The notes under the pieces: model-generated
Databases searched by the model: none
What the model saw: the letters and a program-made list of their open reading frames with translations, nothing else
Told to the model about the DNA's origin: nothing
Shown here: in pieces, positions 1 through 4,843 of the stretch
Numbering within the stretch: position 1 is the stretch's first letter
How the letters are laid out: the number at the start of each line of letters is the position of its first letter
Position numbers and translations under genes: made by a program
Source: JBGTCD01 sp041749015
Lineage (GTDB): Bacteria; Bacteroidota; Bacteroidia; Cytophagales; Cyclobacteriaceae
DNA: 11,051 nt
Reading direction: 5' to 3'
Assembly: GCA_041749015.1 (NCBI GenBank)
Contig: JBGTCD010000100.1
Coordinates: forward strand, 1 to 11,051

Positions 1-66
1 GATCATTCTGATCCTGATCTTGATCTTGGTCTTGATCGTTTTGGTCATCCTTGTCCTGCTCCTCTT
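1..66 (-). repeat. Asp/Gln-coding low-complexity tract in the BatC-like gene
   Basis: Read on the minus strand, this is a run of near-identical hexamers of the GATCAA/GACCAA/GATCAG type coding for alternating Asp and Gln (DQDQDQDQ) after a Glu/Asp/Lys-rich lead-in. It continues past the window edge. Such tracts can change length by slippage. It is coding, not intergenic. Confidence 0.75.
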
Positions 67-514
67 CCTGGTCTTTGAGGAGTTTTTTTAGCAGTTCATA
101 GTTGTATCGCGATGCTTCATTGGTTGGGTCAGCCTTCAGTGATTTTTTGAAATGATCCAGTGCCTTCTCATATTGTTTTTCTTTGTGGGTGTTAATGCCT
201 AACTGTTGATGGGCTACAGAACTGATGGAGCGGTCTTTTGAATGAGTCAGTTGATTATAACCCTGGATTGCTGCTTCCTGATTGCCCAGGTTAAATTTAG
301 CGTTGGCAAGGTTCAGTCTGATTTTATCATCATCCATTTGCATGGAATCCAGCAGGTATTGCCATTTATTGGCAGCTATTTCAAAGTCACCTTGATTATA
401 GGCTTCTTTGGCTTCTTTCTTTAAGGCGTTTGCCTTGGCGATTTTATTAAAATCATTGATTGGATTGGCAGCAGCCAAAAATGTTAGTATCAGAAATAAT
501 GATTGGAAGCTCAT
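1..514 (-). CDS. batC: BatC-like TPR protein, partial (C-terminus outside window)
   Basis: The reading frame starts at ATG 514-512 and is open for 171 codons to the window edge, so the C-terminus is missing. Residues 1-16 are a short hydrophobic leader (MSFQSLFLILTFLAAA) that looks like a signal peptide. Residues about 30-145 are helical and TPR-like: one unit around 31-90 (AKEAYNQGDFEIAANKW) and a clear TPR at 99-132 (HQQLGINTHKEKQYEKALDHF, then DPTNEA). From residue 148 the chain becomes very acidic and polar with alternating Asp-Gln, as in BatC-type proteins, which often end in a charged low-complexity tail. The gene lies 82 bp downstream of the BatB-like gene on the same strand, the usual BatB-BatC order in Bacteroidota. 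Bat proteins are linked to aerotolerance and envelope stress, but their biochemical role is poorly defined. The family call is by architecture and neighbourhood; the exact ortholog is uncertain. Confidence 0.8.
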   Translation of the reverse strand, partial: MSFQSLFLILTFLAAANPINDFNKIAKANALKKEAKEAYNQGDFEIAANKWQYLLDSMQMDDDKIRLNLANAKFNLGNQEAAIQGYNQLTHSKDRSISSVAHQQLGINTHKEKQYEKALDHFKKSLKADPTNEASRYNYELLKKLLKDQEEEQDKDDQNDQDQDQDQDQND

Positions 515-596
515 ATCTAAATTCAACCCTATTAACGATTCAAATACAAAAGGAATATAAGTGGCATAAAGTTCGGTATCAAAAATGGAATACGAA

Positions 597-1565
597 TTAT
601 ATTTTAACGAGTTTTACAGAGGTCATTAAATCTAATGCAATCAACCCCAAAGCTGCCATCAGAAAATAAAAATATTTGTTGGCTGTGGTATCTACCTGCT
701 TGACATCCCGGGATATTCCTTCCAGCTGCTTGATGGTATTGATAAGCCTATTGATGTCATTAGTGGTGGCATTGATTTCAAAATATTTTCCATTCGTATT
801 CGCGGCCATTTTTTTTAATTGTTCGGGATCTAACCGGCTGATAATTTCACGGCCCTCTCTGTCTTTCCTAAACCCACTCCCCTCACGGATTTTACTACCC
901 TGGAGGGTGCCTATGCCCAGGGTGAATAAGGATATACCACTTTTCTTAAGAAAGTCAATAGCTGCCTCTGTGCCCTCACCAAAGTCTTCGCCATCAGAGA
1001 TGAGCACGATTATTTTTGATTTGGACGATTCCCCGGACTCAATATCGGTACTCAGTTTTTCCACTGCCATTAAAATAGGCGGTCCAAAATCAGTACCGCC
1101 ACCAGGTACCAGGTCCGTGTTGAGTGATTCGATAAAGAGGTTCATCGCGCCATTATCATAGGTGAGCGGGCACTGCATGAAGGCCTCTGACCCAAATATG
1201 ATCAGGCCGGACCTGTCGGTAGCAAAGGCGTTCACCATATTTTTCAGCTCGAATTTCATTTTTTCCAGCCGGGTAGGAGGGATGTCAAAGGCATCCATAG
1301 ATTTAGACAGGTCTACAAGAAAGAATATATCCTTCCCTTCAGCTTTTAGCTCCTTGGTGGCCGGACCGAATGACGGCCCCATCAAAGCCACCATCAACAG
1401 TGCGAGGACCAGACCCCTGACAATTAGTTTGAAGAGGAGGTTGGCCCAAGAGCCGCCGAGTACCCTTTGGGCCCTGATCACCCTGACAATATAACTGATA
1501 TACAGGGTGCAAAATATTATGATCGCTATTGTAATAAAGGTGCTATGTCCGTAGATGAACTCCAT
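597..1565 (-). CDS. batB: BatB-like von Willebrand factor A membrane protein
   Basis: This 322-residue protein has two N-terminal membrane helices (about 8-28 and 42-63), a VWA domain (about 78-280) and a C-terminal membrane helix (297-316), the standard BatA/BatB topology. The metal-ion-dependent adhesion site is complete: D85-L-S87-K-S89, then T158 in GGGTDFG and D191 in SDGED. It should therefore bind a divalent cation and a protein partner on the periplasmic side of the inner membrane. It is followed at 82 bp by the TPR gene, matching the BatB-BatC order. A -7-like box (TATATTTG, 1589-1582) lies 16 nt upstream of the ATG, which supports this start. BatA and BatB look alike; I prefer BatB because the next gene is BatC-like and no BatA lies upstream, so the bat operon here begins at this gene or has been split. 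Bat proteins are known from Bacteroides aerotolerance work; the molecular function is unresolved. Confidence 0.85.
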   Translation of the reverse strand: MEFIYGHSTFITIAIIIFCTLYISYIVRVIRAQRVLGGSWANLLFKLIVRGLVLALLMVALMGPSFGPATKELKAEGKDIFFLVDLSKSMDAFDIPPTRLEKMKFELKNMVNAFATDRSGLIIFGSEAFMQCPLTYDNGAMNLFIESLNTDLVPGGGTDFGPPILMAVEKLSTDIESGESSKSKIIVLISDGEDFGEGTEAAIDFLKKSGISLFTLGIGTLQGSKIREGSGFRKDREGREIISRLDPEQLKKMAANTNGKYFEINATTNDINRLINTIKQLEGISRDVKQVDTTANKYFYFLMAALGLIALDLMTSVKLVKI

Positions 1566-1581
1566 AATTGTATTTCAACTG

Positions 1582-1589
1582 CAAATATA
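1582..1589 (-). promoter_or_regulatory. Bacteroidota -7 box upstream of batB-like gene
   Basis: The minus strand reads TATATTTG, an exact match to TAnnTTTG, 16 nt before the ATG at 1565. No TTG is found 17-23 nt upstream, so the -33 element is absent or degenerate. The leader would be very short. Confidence 0.45.
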
Positions 1590-1677
1590 GGTTTTGGTTT
1601 GGAAAGGAGCATACCGAAGCCGATATATAGCCGGCCATTAAACTCTGACCGAAATACACATGTGTAATATTCGGACA

Positions 1678-1703
1678 TAAAAAAAAGCCCCAGGGGGCTT
1701 TTA
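1678..1703 (-). terminator. Intrinsic terminator downstream of tRNA-Pro remnant
   Basis: The stem AGCCC/GGGCT (1686-1690 with 1695-1699) is flanked by A and T runs. On the minus strand it ends in eight T residues (1685-1678), the expected order for a terminator of leftward transcription from the tRNA cluster. The A/T flanks extend the stem, so it may work in both directions. It separates the tRNA operon from the batB-like promoter. Confidence 0.75.
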
Positions 1704-1709
1704 GTATTA

Positions 1710-1726
1710 GTCGGGGTGGCAGGATT
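1710..1726 (-). pseudogene. Truncated duplicate of the tRNA-Pro 3' end
   Basis: These 17 nt are identical to 1876-1892, the 3' acceptor strand and part of the T arm of tRNA-Pro(TGG). Identity stops at 1727; beyond it only loose resemblance is seen (acct, then tggt). Like the intact gene, the fragment is followed on the minus strand by a terminator with an AAGCC...GGCTTTTT pattern. This suggests a duplicated tRNA-terminator unit that has decayed; an old integration-site repeat is the alternative. No cloverleaf can form, so it is not a working tRNA. Confidence 0.6.
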
Positions 1727-1840
1727 ACCTATGGTGATCCTTGGTGGAGGGGTTACAATAAAAAGCCTTCTTCACTTTGTTCAGAAGCCATTTTTGTTTG
1801 ACTATCTGCGCACAAACAAGCTTGGCTTGAAAGCCAAATA
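1727..1840. other. Non-coding spacer between tRNA-Pro terminator and tRNA remnant
   Basis: No believable gene is present; the open frame here on the minus strand runs through the tRNA and is spurious. Two small hairpins are visible: TTGGCT-TGAA-AGCCAA at 1822-1837, and a weak CTTCT/AGAAG pair at 1767-1787 that is followed on the minus strand by a short T run. These may be remnants of terminators. Confidence 0.4.
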
Positions 1841-1873
1841 AAAAAGCCCGATACTTTCGTATCAGGCTTTTTA
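1841..1873 (-). terminator. Intrinsic terminator of tRNA-Pro
   Basis: On the minus strand this is a stem AGCC-T-GATAC / GTATC-G-GGCT closed by a GAAA tetraloop, with one mismatch, followed by T6. It starts four bases after the tRNA discriminator base, so it should end the tRNA transcript and leave a short trailer for 3' processing. Confidence 0.85.
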
Positions 1874-1876
1874 ATG

Positions 1877-1951
1877 TCGGGGTGGCAGGATTCGAACCTG
1901 CGACCCCCTGGTCCCAAACCAGGTACGCTAACCGGACTGCGCTACACCCCG
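1877..1951 (-). tRNA. tRNA-Pro (anticodon TGG)
   Basis: It folds as a full cloverleaf of 75 nt including the discriminator A at 1877. The acceptor pairs CGGGGTG with CACCCCG; the anticodon stem CCTGG/CCAGG closes the loop TTTGGGA with anticodon TGG at 1916-1914; the T loop is GGTTCGAATCC. CCA is not encoded and must be added after transcription. It is last in the Ser-Arg-Pro cluster, 13 bp after tRNA-Arg. Confidence 0.97.
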
Positions 1952-1964
1952 AACTTATTACTTG

Positions 1965-2038
1965 TGATTCCACCAGGACTCGAACCTGGAACCTACTGCT
2001 TAGAAGGCAGTTGCTCTATCCAGTTGAGCTATGGAACC
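1965..2038 (-). tRNA. tRNA-Arg (anticodon TCT)
   Basis: 74 nt including discriminator A at 1965. The acceptor GGTTCCA pairs with TGGAATC with one G-T wobble at the second pair. The anticodon stem ACTGC/GCAGT encloses CTTCTAA with anticodon TCT at 2004-2002, which reads AGA and AGG. The T arm is CCAGG-TTCGAGT-CCTGG. CCA is not encoded. The 13-bp gap to tRNA-Pro indicates one transcript. Confidence 0.97.
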
Positions 2039-2068
2039 AAACCTGCGCTAACCGTATGCTTCGCGCTT

Positions 2069-2092
2069 TAATTGCCTTTTTGATGGCAATTA
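2069..2092. repeat. Perfect 8-bp inverted repeat in the tRNA-Ser to tRNA-Arg spacer
   Basis: TAATTGCC (2069-2076) and GGCAATTA (2085-2092) are separated by 8 nt (TTTTTGAT). On the minus strand no T tract follows, so it does not look like a normal terminator. It could be an RNA processing hairpin between the two tRNAs. The rest of the 192-bp spacer (2039-2230) shows nothing recognisable. Confidence 0.5.
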
Positions 2093-2230
2093 CCACCAAT
2101 ATTTATTTCTACAGATGAAAACAAACCTGAGGCATCCTATCCGATACCTAATGTATTGCTCCCTGTTTATTTTCCTGAGAATATTTATTTCAATGAAAAT
2201 GATCGACCAAACGGACCTTAAGGAGCAGCC

Positions 2231-2320
<90 letters not shown>

Positions 2321-2471
2321 AGTCTTGGGTTTTTTGAGCATCCCGTATGGATCCTTCATTATTTTAATCGCGGGAACCCAATCAAATTGGAAACCCCTGT
2401 GAACCCTATTAAATACCAACAAAAAGTTCGGTTAATAGAATCCCTGATTTGCTCATTTGCAAAACGAAGTG
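2321..2471 (-). other. Leader region of the tRNA transcript
   Basis: This stretch of about 150 bp between the promoter and tRNA-Ser has no coding potential on either strand that I can support, and no clear hairpin. It is probably a 5' leader removed by RNase P. Confidence 0.4.
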
Positions 2472-2503
2472 CAAATATAGAATACCATAGTAGATAATAC
2501 CAA
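2472..2503 (-). promoter_or_regulatory. Promoter of the Ser-Arg-Pro tRNA cluster
   Basis: On the minus strand a TTG (2503-2501) is followed after 21 nt by TATATTTG (2479-2472), which matches the Bacteroidota TTG-N17/23-TAnnTTTG promoter. It points towards the tRNA genes with about 150 bp of leader. Confidence 0.65.
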
Positions 2504-2520
2504 TCATGGGTTGAAATAAA

Positions 2521-2748
2521 TTATATTTTGTAAAAATAAGGAGGGGTCAGACCAACAATTTGGAAGATCAATTATTGCGCCATAATAATGGTGACCATGG
2601 CAGCACTAAGCCTTATTGCCCTTGGGTATTATTACACTACAGTATATTTTCTACAAGATCTGAGGCGGTAGGACTAGAGCGAAAACTTAAGAGCTGGAAA
2701 AATCCCGGTAAGGTTTTATCCTGGATCAACCGTCAATCGGCGACATGA
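2521..2748 (+). pseudogene. GIY-YIG endonuclease remnant, N-terminus lost
   Basis: The frame is open from 2515 (after a TGA at 2512-2514) to TGA 2746-2748. It gives residues typical of the second half of small single-domain GIY-YIG nucleases: GQTNNLEDQLLRHNNG, then STKPYCPW, FSTRSEA, and KLKSWK near the end. Family members usually start with about 20 residues carrying the GIY and YIG motifs; here only LYFVKIRR precedes GQTNN, so both motifs and the catalytic tyrosines are absent. The arginine usually found after LE-x in this helix is replaced by Gln (LEDQ). The glutamate in TRSEA remains. No start is convincing: TTG 2560 would leave only the C-terminal half. I therefore read it as a decayed gene. 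Small GIY-YIG genes of this type are scattered in Bacteroidota genomes as selfish or repair-like nucleases. Confidence 0.75.
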
Positions 2749-2842
2749 TTTGATTATGGTATCCTGACCGATCCTAAAAACCTTAAAGGGCTTTTGCTTT
2801 TTGACCCTAAAAATTTATTTTTTGAATAAGGGTATTTATTTA

Positions 2843-2872
2843 TTGAATAACAATAAATATTTATTATGTTTG
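2843..2872 (+). promoter_or_regulatory. Consensus promoter of the DUF2975-HTH operon
   Basis: TTG (2843-2845), a 19-nt spacer and TATGTTTG (2865-2872) match the Bacteroidota TTG-N19-TAnnTTTG consensus closely, ending 23 bp before the ATG at 2896. The spacer contains a 14-bp perfect palindrome (see separate entry). Between 2749 and 2842 nothing else recognisable is seen. Confidence 0.8.
2852..2865. promoter_or_regulatory. Palindromic operator candidate in the promoter spacer
   Basis: AATAAATATTTATT is a perfect 14-bp palindrome lying between the -33 and -7 elements and touching the -7 box. The operon encodes its own small HTH protein, so autoregulation is plausible. The surrounding DNA is very AT-rich, so a chance palindrome is possible. 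Confidence 0.4.
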
Positions 2873-2895
2873 TGACATCAATTTAAATTTTATCA

Positions 2896-3435
2896 ATGAT
2901 GTCAAAAACAAACAACTTCGTATTTAAAGGCTTGCATATTGTAGCATGGGTCATTTTTGTCGGCTTGTGCATTGAAGCAGGTGGCTTGATTGTAAACTTT
3001 GTATCTAGTGTATTTAAGCCGGAAATGGTGAGTAATCTTTACCAAAAGCTTGATTTAAGCAGTATGTATGAACAAAGCCAATGGGCTTATTTCAGTATGT
3101 ATAGTTTTGTAATGTTCATTTCAGTATTAAAGGCAATGCTCTTCTATATTGTGATAGAGTTACTATACAAATTAGATTTGTCAAAGCCATTTAGCGGTTT
3201 TGTAGCCAAAAAAATTATCCAAATCAGCTATTATACTTTTTCAATTGGAATTTTGAGTTTCATAGCAAGACAATCCGCAAAAAATTTGACACATCACGGT
3301 TATGAAATAGATAAACTAAGTCAGTTTTGGGTAGACAGTCAGGCATTTATTTTGATGGGGGCTGTAATCTATATTATTGCGACTATTTTCAAAAAAGGAG
3401 TAGAAATTCAAAACGAAAACGATTTAACAGTATAA
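2896..3435 (+). CDS. DUF2975 family membrane protein
   Basis: A 179-residue integral membrane protein with four predicted helices (about 13-36, 65-92, 108-125 and 146-164). The features I recognise as DUF2975-like are the polar LSKPFS segment (95-100) in the loop after the second helix and the C-terminal FKKGVEIQNENDLTV-type ending. DUF2975 has no established biochemical activity. It is usually encoded next to a small YozG-type HTH regulator, exactly as here: the stop at 3433-3435 is three bases from the next ATG, so the two are almost certainly co-translated. The pair may be a membrane sensor and its transcription factor, which is inference. ATG 2896 and 2899 are both possible starts; the difference is one Met. 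A strong promoter lies just upstream. Confidence 0.85.
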   Translation: MMSKTNNFVFKGLHIVAWVIFVGLCIEAGGLIVNFVSSVFKPEMVSNLYQKLDLSSMYEQSQWAYFSMYSFVMFISVLKAMLFYIVIELLYKLDLSKPFSGFVAKKIIQISYYTFSIGILSFIARQSAKNLTHHGYEIDKLSQFWVDSQAFILMGAVIYIIATIFKKGVEIQNENDLTV

Positions 3436-3438
3436 GCC

Positions 3439-3654
3439 ATGCCAATCATTGTAAACTTAGATGTAATGATGGCAAAGCGGAAAATGTCGCTTAATGAGCT
3501 GTCAGAAAAAGTTGAGCTAACACTTTCTAACCTTTCCATTTTAAAAACGGGGAAAGCAAAAGCCATTCGTTTCAGCACCTTAGAAGCTATTTGTAAGGCA
3601 CTCAACTGTCAGCCTGCTGATATTCTTGAATACGTAGAAGAAACCCACAACTAA
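3439..3654 (+). CDS. YozG-like Cro/C1-type HTH regulator
   Basis: A 71-residue protein consisting of little more than one HTH_XRE domain. The helices run about 15-58: MSLNELSEKVELTLSNLSIL is helix 2-turn-helix 3, followed by FSTLEAICKALNC and QPADILEY. This ending and the N-terminal IIVNLDVMMAKRKM are typical of the YozG family (COG3655), whose members pair with DUF2975 membrane proteins. It follows the DUF2975 gene by three bases. It probably binds DNA as a dimer; the palindrome in the operon's own promoter at 2852-2865 is a candidate target. It has no effector or protease domain, so any signal must come through the membrane partner or another protein. I did not see a clear terminator after it. 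Confidence 0.9.
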   Translation: MPIIVNLDVMMAKRKMSLNELSEKVELTLSNLSILKTGKAKAIRFSTLEAICKALNCQPADILEYVEETHN

Positions 3655-3680
3655 TTTTGATTTAAAAAAACAAGCCCACT

Positions 3681-3712
3681 TTTGTAAAATACTAAAATAA
3701 TTAGTAAGTTTA
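3681..3712 (+). promoter_or_regulatory. Promoter of the S24 repressor operon
   Basis: TTTG (3681-3684), 20 nt, then TAAGTTTA (3705-3712) fits the Bacteroidota promoter with one change in the -7 box (final A for G). It ends 46 bp before the first start codon. Operator 1 fills the spacer and touches the -7 box, which supports the reading that this is the controlled promoter. Confidence 0.6.
3690..3706. promoter_or_regulatory. Operator 1: TACTAA-N5-TTAGTA
   Basis: A perfect 6-bp inverted repeat with a 5-nt AT spacer (AATAA), located between the -33 and -7 elements. It is the same motif as operator 2, centre to centre 49 bp away. A dimer of the HTH-S24 protein encoded downstream is the obvious candidate ligand, which is inference from position and symmetry. 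Confidence 0.7.
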
Positions 3713-3738
3713 AACTATTGTTTACTTTAGATGTTTTA

Positions 3739-3755
3739 TACTAACTAAATTAGTA
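3739..3755. promoter_or_regulatory. Operator 2: TACTAA-N5-TTAGTA
   Basis: It has the same half-sites as operator 1 with spacer CTAAA; the symmetry extends one base further on each side (ATACTAA...TTAGTAT, 3738-3756). It ends three bases before the ATG at 3759, so a bound protein would block elongation or allow looping with operator 1. Confidence 0.7.
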
Positions 3756-3758
3756 TTT

Positions 3759-4022
3759 ATGGAAGTCCCATTAAAGATCAAGTCCAAAAAATTACCTTCC
3801 GGCATGTGTCAGGTCCGTTTTGAAATGGCTGCCGGTGCCAACAGACCTGCCTGCTATGGGTACTGCCTGGCAGAGCCACACCGAACGGTAGAATCAGTGG
3901 TGCGAGAGATTTTTGGTTATTTCGAAAATGGGGATGGTGTCTTTTTTCAGAAAAACAGACATTTATTTTCATTGGAAACCAGGTCAAAACCTGATATTTT
4001 TCCGTTGATTTACCTTTCCTGA
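3759..4022 (+). CDS. Unrecognised 87-residue protein in repressor operon
   Basis: I do not recognise this family. The protein has no signal peptide or membrane helix and should be cytosolic. Visible features are a basic N-terminus (KIKSKKLPSG), three cysteines (17, 32, 36) of which two lie in ACYGYCLAEP, and a middle part (HRTVESVVREIFGYFENGDG) that looks like a helix followed by a turn. It opens the operon: operator 2 ends three bases before its ATG, and its stop is two bases before the repressor ATG, so the two genes are translationally linked. Context suggests it is made when the repressor is inactivated. It could be a co-regulator, an antirepressor or a stress effector, none shown by sequence. 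The coding frame is supported by the tight spacing and the shared regulation. Confidence 0.75.
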   Translation: MEVPLKIKSKKLPSGMCQVRFEMAAGANRPACYGYCLAEPHRTVESVVREIFGYFENGDGVFFQKNRHLFSLETRSKPDIFPLIYLS

Positions 4023-4024
4023 TC

Positions 4025-4816
4025 ATGGTAGCAGAAAACATTAAATTTTTTCGCAAGCATCTTGGAATGACCCAGGAGCAGCTTGCCCAGAAACTTCAGA
4101 TCAAAAGATCTTTACTAGGCGCCTATGAGGAGGGGCGGGCCGATCCCCGGCTGAGCAACCTTCAGAAGATGGCCCGGTTATTTGAGGTTTCGGTCGACAA
4201 CCTCATCGGAAGGGACTGCAGCCGGATGCGGCCCTCAGAGCTTAGGCAATCTCCGTATGAACGAGGAAATACTGTACTGGCAGTTTCTGTAGATGAAACC
4301 AATAGGGAGTTTATCGAATTGGTTCCACAAAAAGCTGCTGCAGGATACCTGAACGGGTTCGCAGATCCGGAGTACATTCGGGAATTACCCAGATTCCGAT
4401 TGCCCATGCTGGCGGATGATGGCACCTATCGGGCTTTTGAGATCAGCGGCGATTCTATGCTGCCAATCGAGCCGGGCACCATCATCATCGGCACCTATCT
4501 GGACCATCTCAAAAACATCAAAAATGGCAAAACCTATGTGCTGGTCACCAAAAAAGAAGGGGTGGTGTATAAAAGGGTTTTTGACTACCTCGAGGATTCC
4601 GGCAAACTATTTTTAGTATCGGATAATACGGCCTATGCGCCATTCCAGGTGGAAGCCCAGGATGTGATGGAGGCCTGGGAGGCCAAAGCTTTTATCAGCG
4701 TGAGTTTTCCGGATGGGAATAAAGGCAGCGGCAAATCCAATGTGGATGAGTTGGCGGCCATGGTGATGGAGCTCAAAAGTCAGATGCAGGAGTTGAAGGG
4801 AAAACCTTCGGTTTGA
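4025..4816 (+). CDS. HTH-S24 self-cleaving repressor (LexA/CI-like)
   Basis: 263 residues. An N-terminal Cro/C1-type HTH (about 5-62, with MTQEQLAQKLQIKRSLLGAY as the recognition region) is joined by a linker to a Peptidase_S24 domain (about 95-225). The autocleavage machinery is complete: an Ala106-Gly107 scissile pair in KAAAGYLNG, the nucleophile Ser144 in SGDSMLP, and the general base Lys183 in VYKRV, with spacings of 37 and 39 residues close to those in LexA. A short amphipathic C-terminal helix (238-260) follows. By family knowledge it should repress as a dimer and cleave itself when stimulated by RecA filaments. It differs from classical LexA in using an XRE-type rather than a winged HTH, as phage repressors do and as is common in Bacteroidota. 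Its own operon carries two matching inverted repeats. No Y-family polymerase or other SOS gene is present here, so its regulon is unknown. Confidence 0.88.
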   Translation: MVAENIKFFRKHLGMTQEQLAQKLQIKRSLLGAYEEGRADPRLSNLQKMARLFEVSVDNLIGRDCSRMRPSELRQSPYERGNTVLAVSVDETNREFIELVPQKAAAGYLNGFADPEYIRELPRFRLPMLADDGTYRAFEISGDSMLPIEPGTIIIGTYLDHLKNIKNGKTYVLVTKKEGVVYKRVFDYLEDSGKLFLVSDNTAYAPFQVEAQDVMEAWEAKAFISVSFPDGNKGSGKSNVDELAAMVMELKSQMQELKGKPSV

Positions 4817-4822
4817 GAACTA

Positions 4823-4843
4823 AATACTGATTACTGACTACTG
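4823..4843. repeat. Three degenerate heptamers at the convergent gene junction
   Basis: AATACTG, ATTACTG and ACTACTG follow each other without gaps between the repressor stop and the sulfatase stop, and include the last sulfatase codons. The sequence gives no clear terminator for either gene. It may be an expanded short tandem repeat. Confidence 0.55.

Noticed and set aside
1..66. The repeated hexamers as a possible CRISPR or satellite
   Set aside because: Units are adjacent without spacers and keep the reading frame of the BatC-like protein; they encode its Asp/Gln tail.
676..1494. Two long plus-strand open frames (676-1161 and 1162-1494)
   Set aside because: They are antisense to the well-supported VWA gene, show no family features, and have no promoter or start signals.
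1701..1706. A lone TTAGTA half-site near the tRNA remnant
   Set aside because: It has no TACTAA partner at the correct distance, so it is not counted as a further operator of the S24 repressor.
1725..2118. Several open frames on both strands across the tRNA genes
   Set aside because: They run through intact tRNA-Pro and tRNA-Arg; their residues (e.g. TRTRTWNL) are translations of tRNA sequence, a common artefact.
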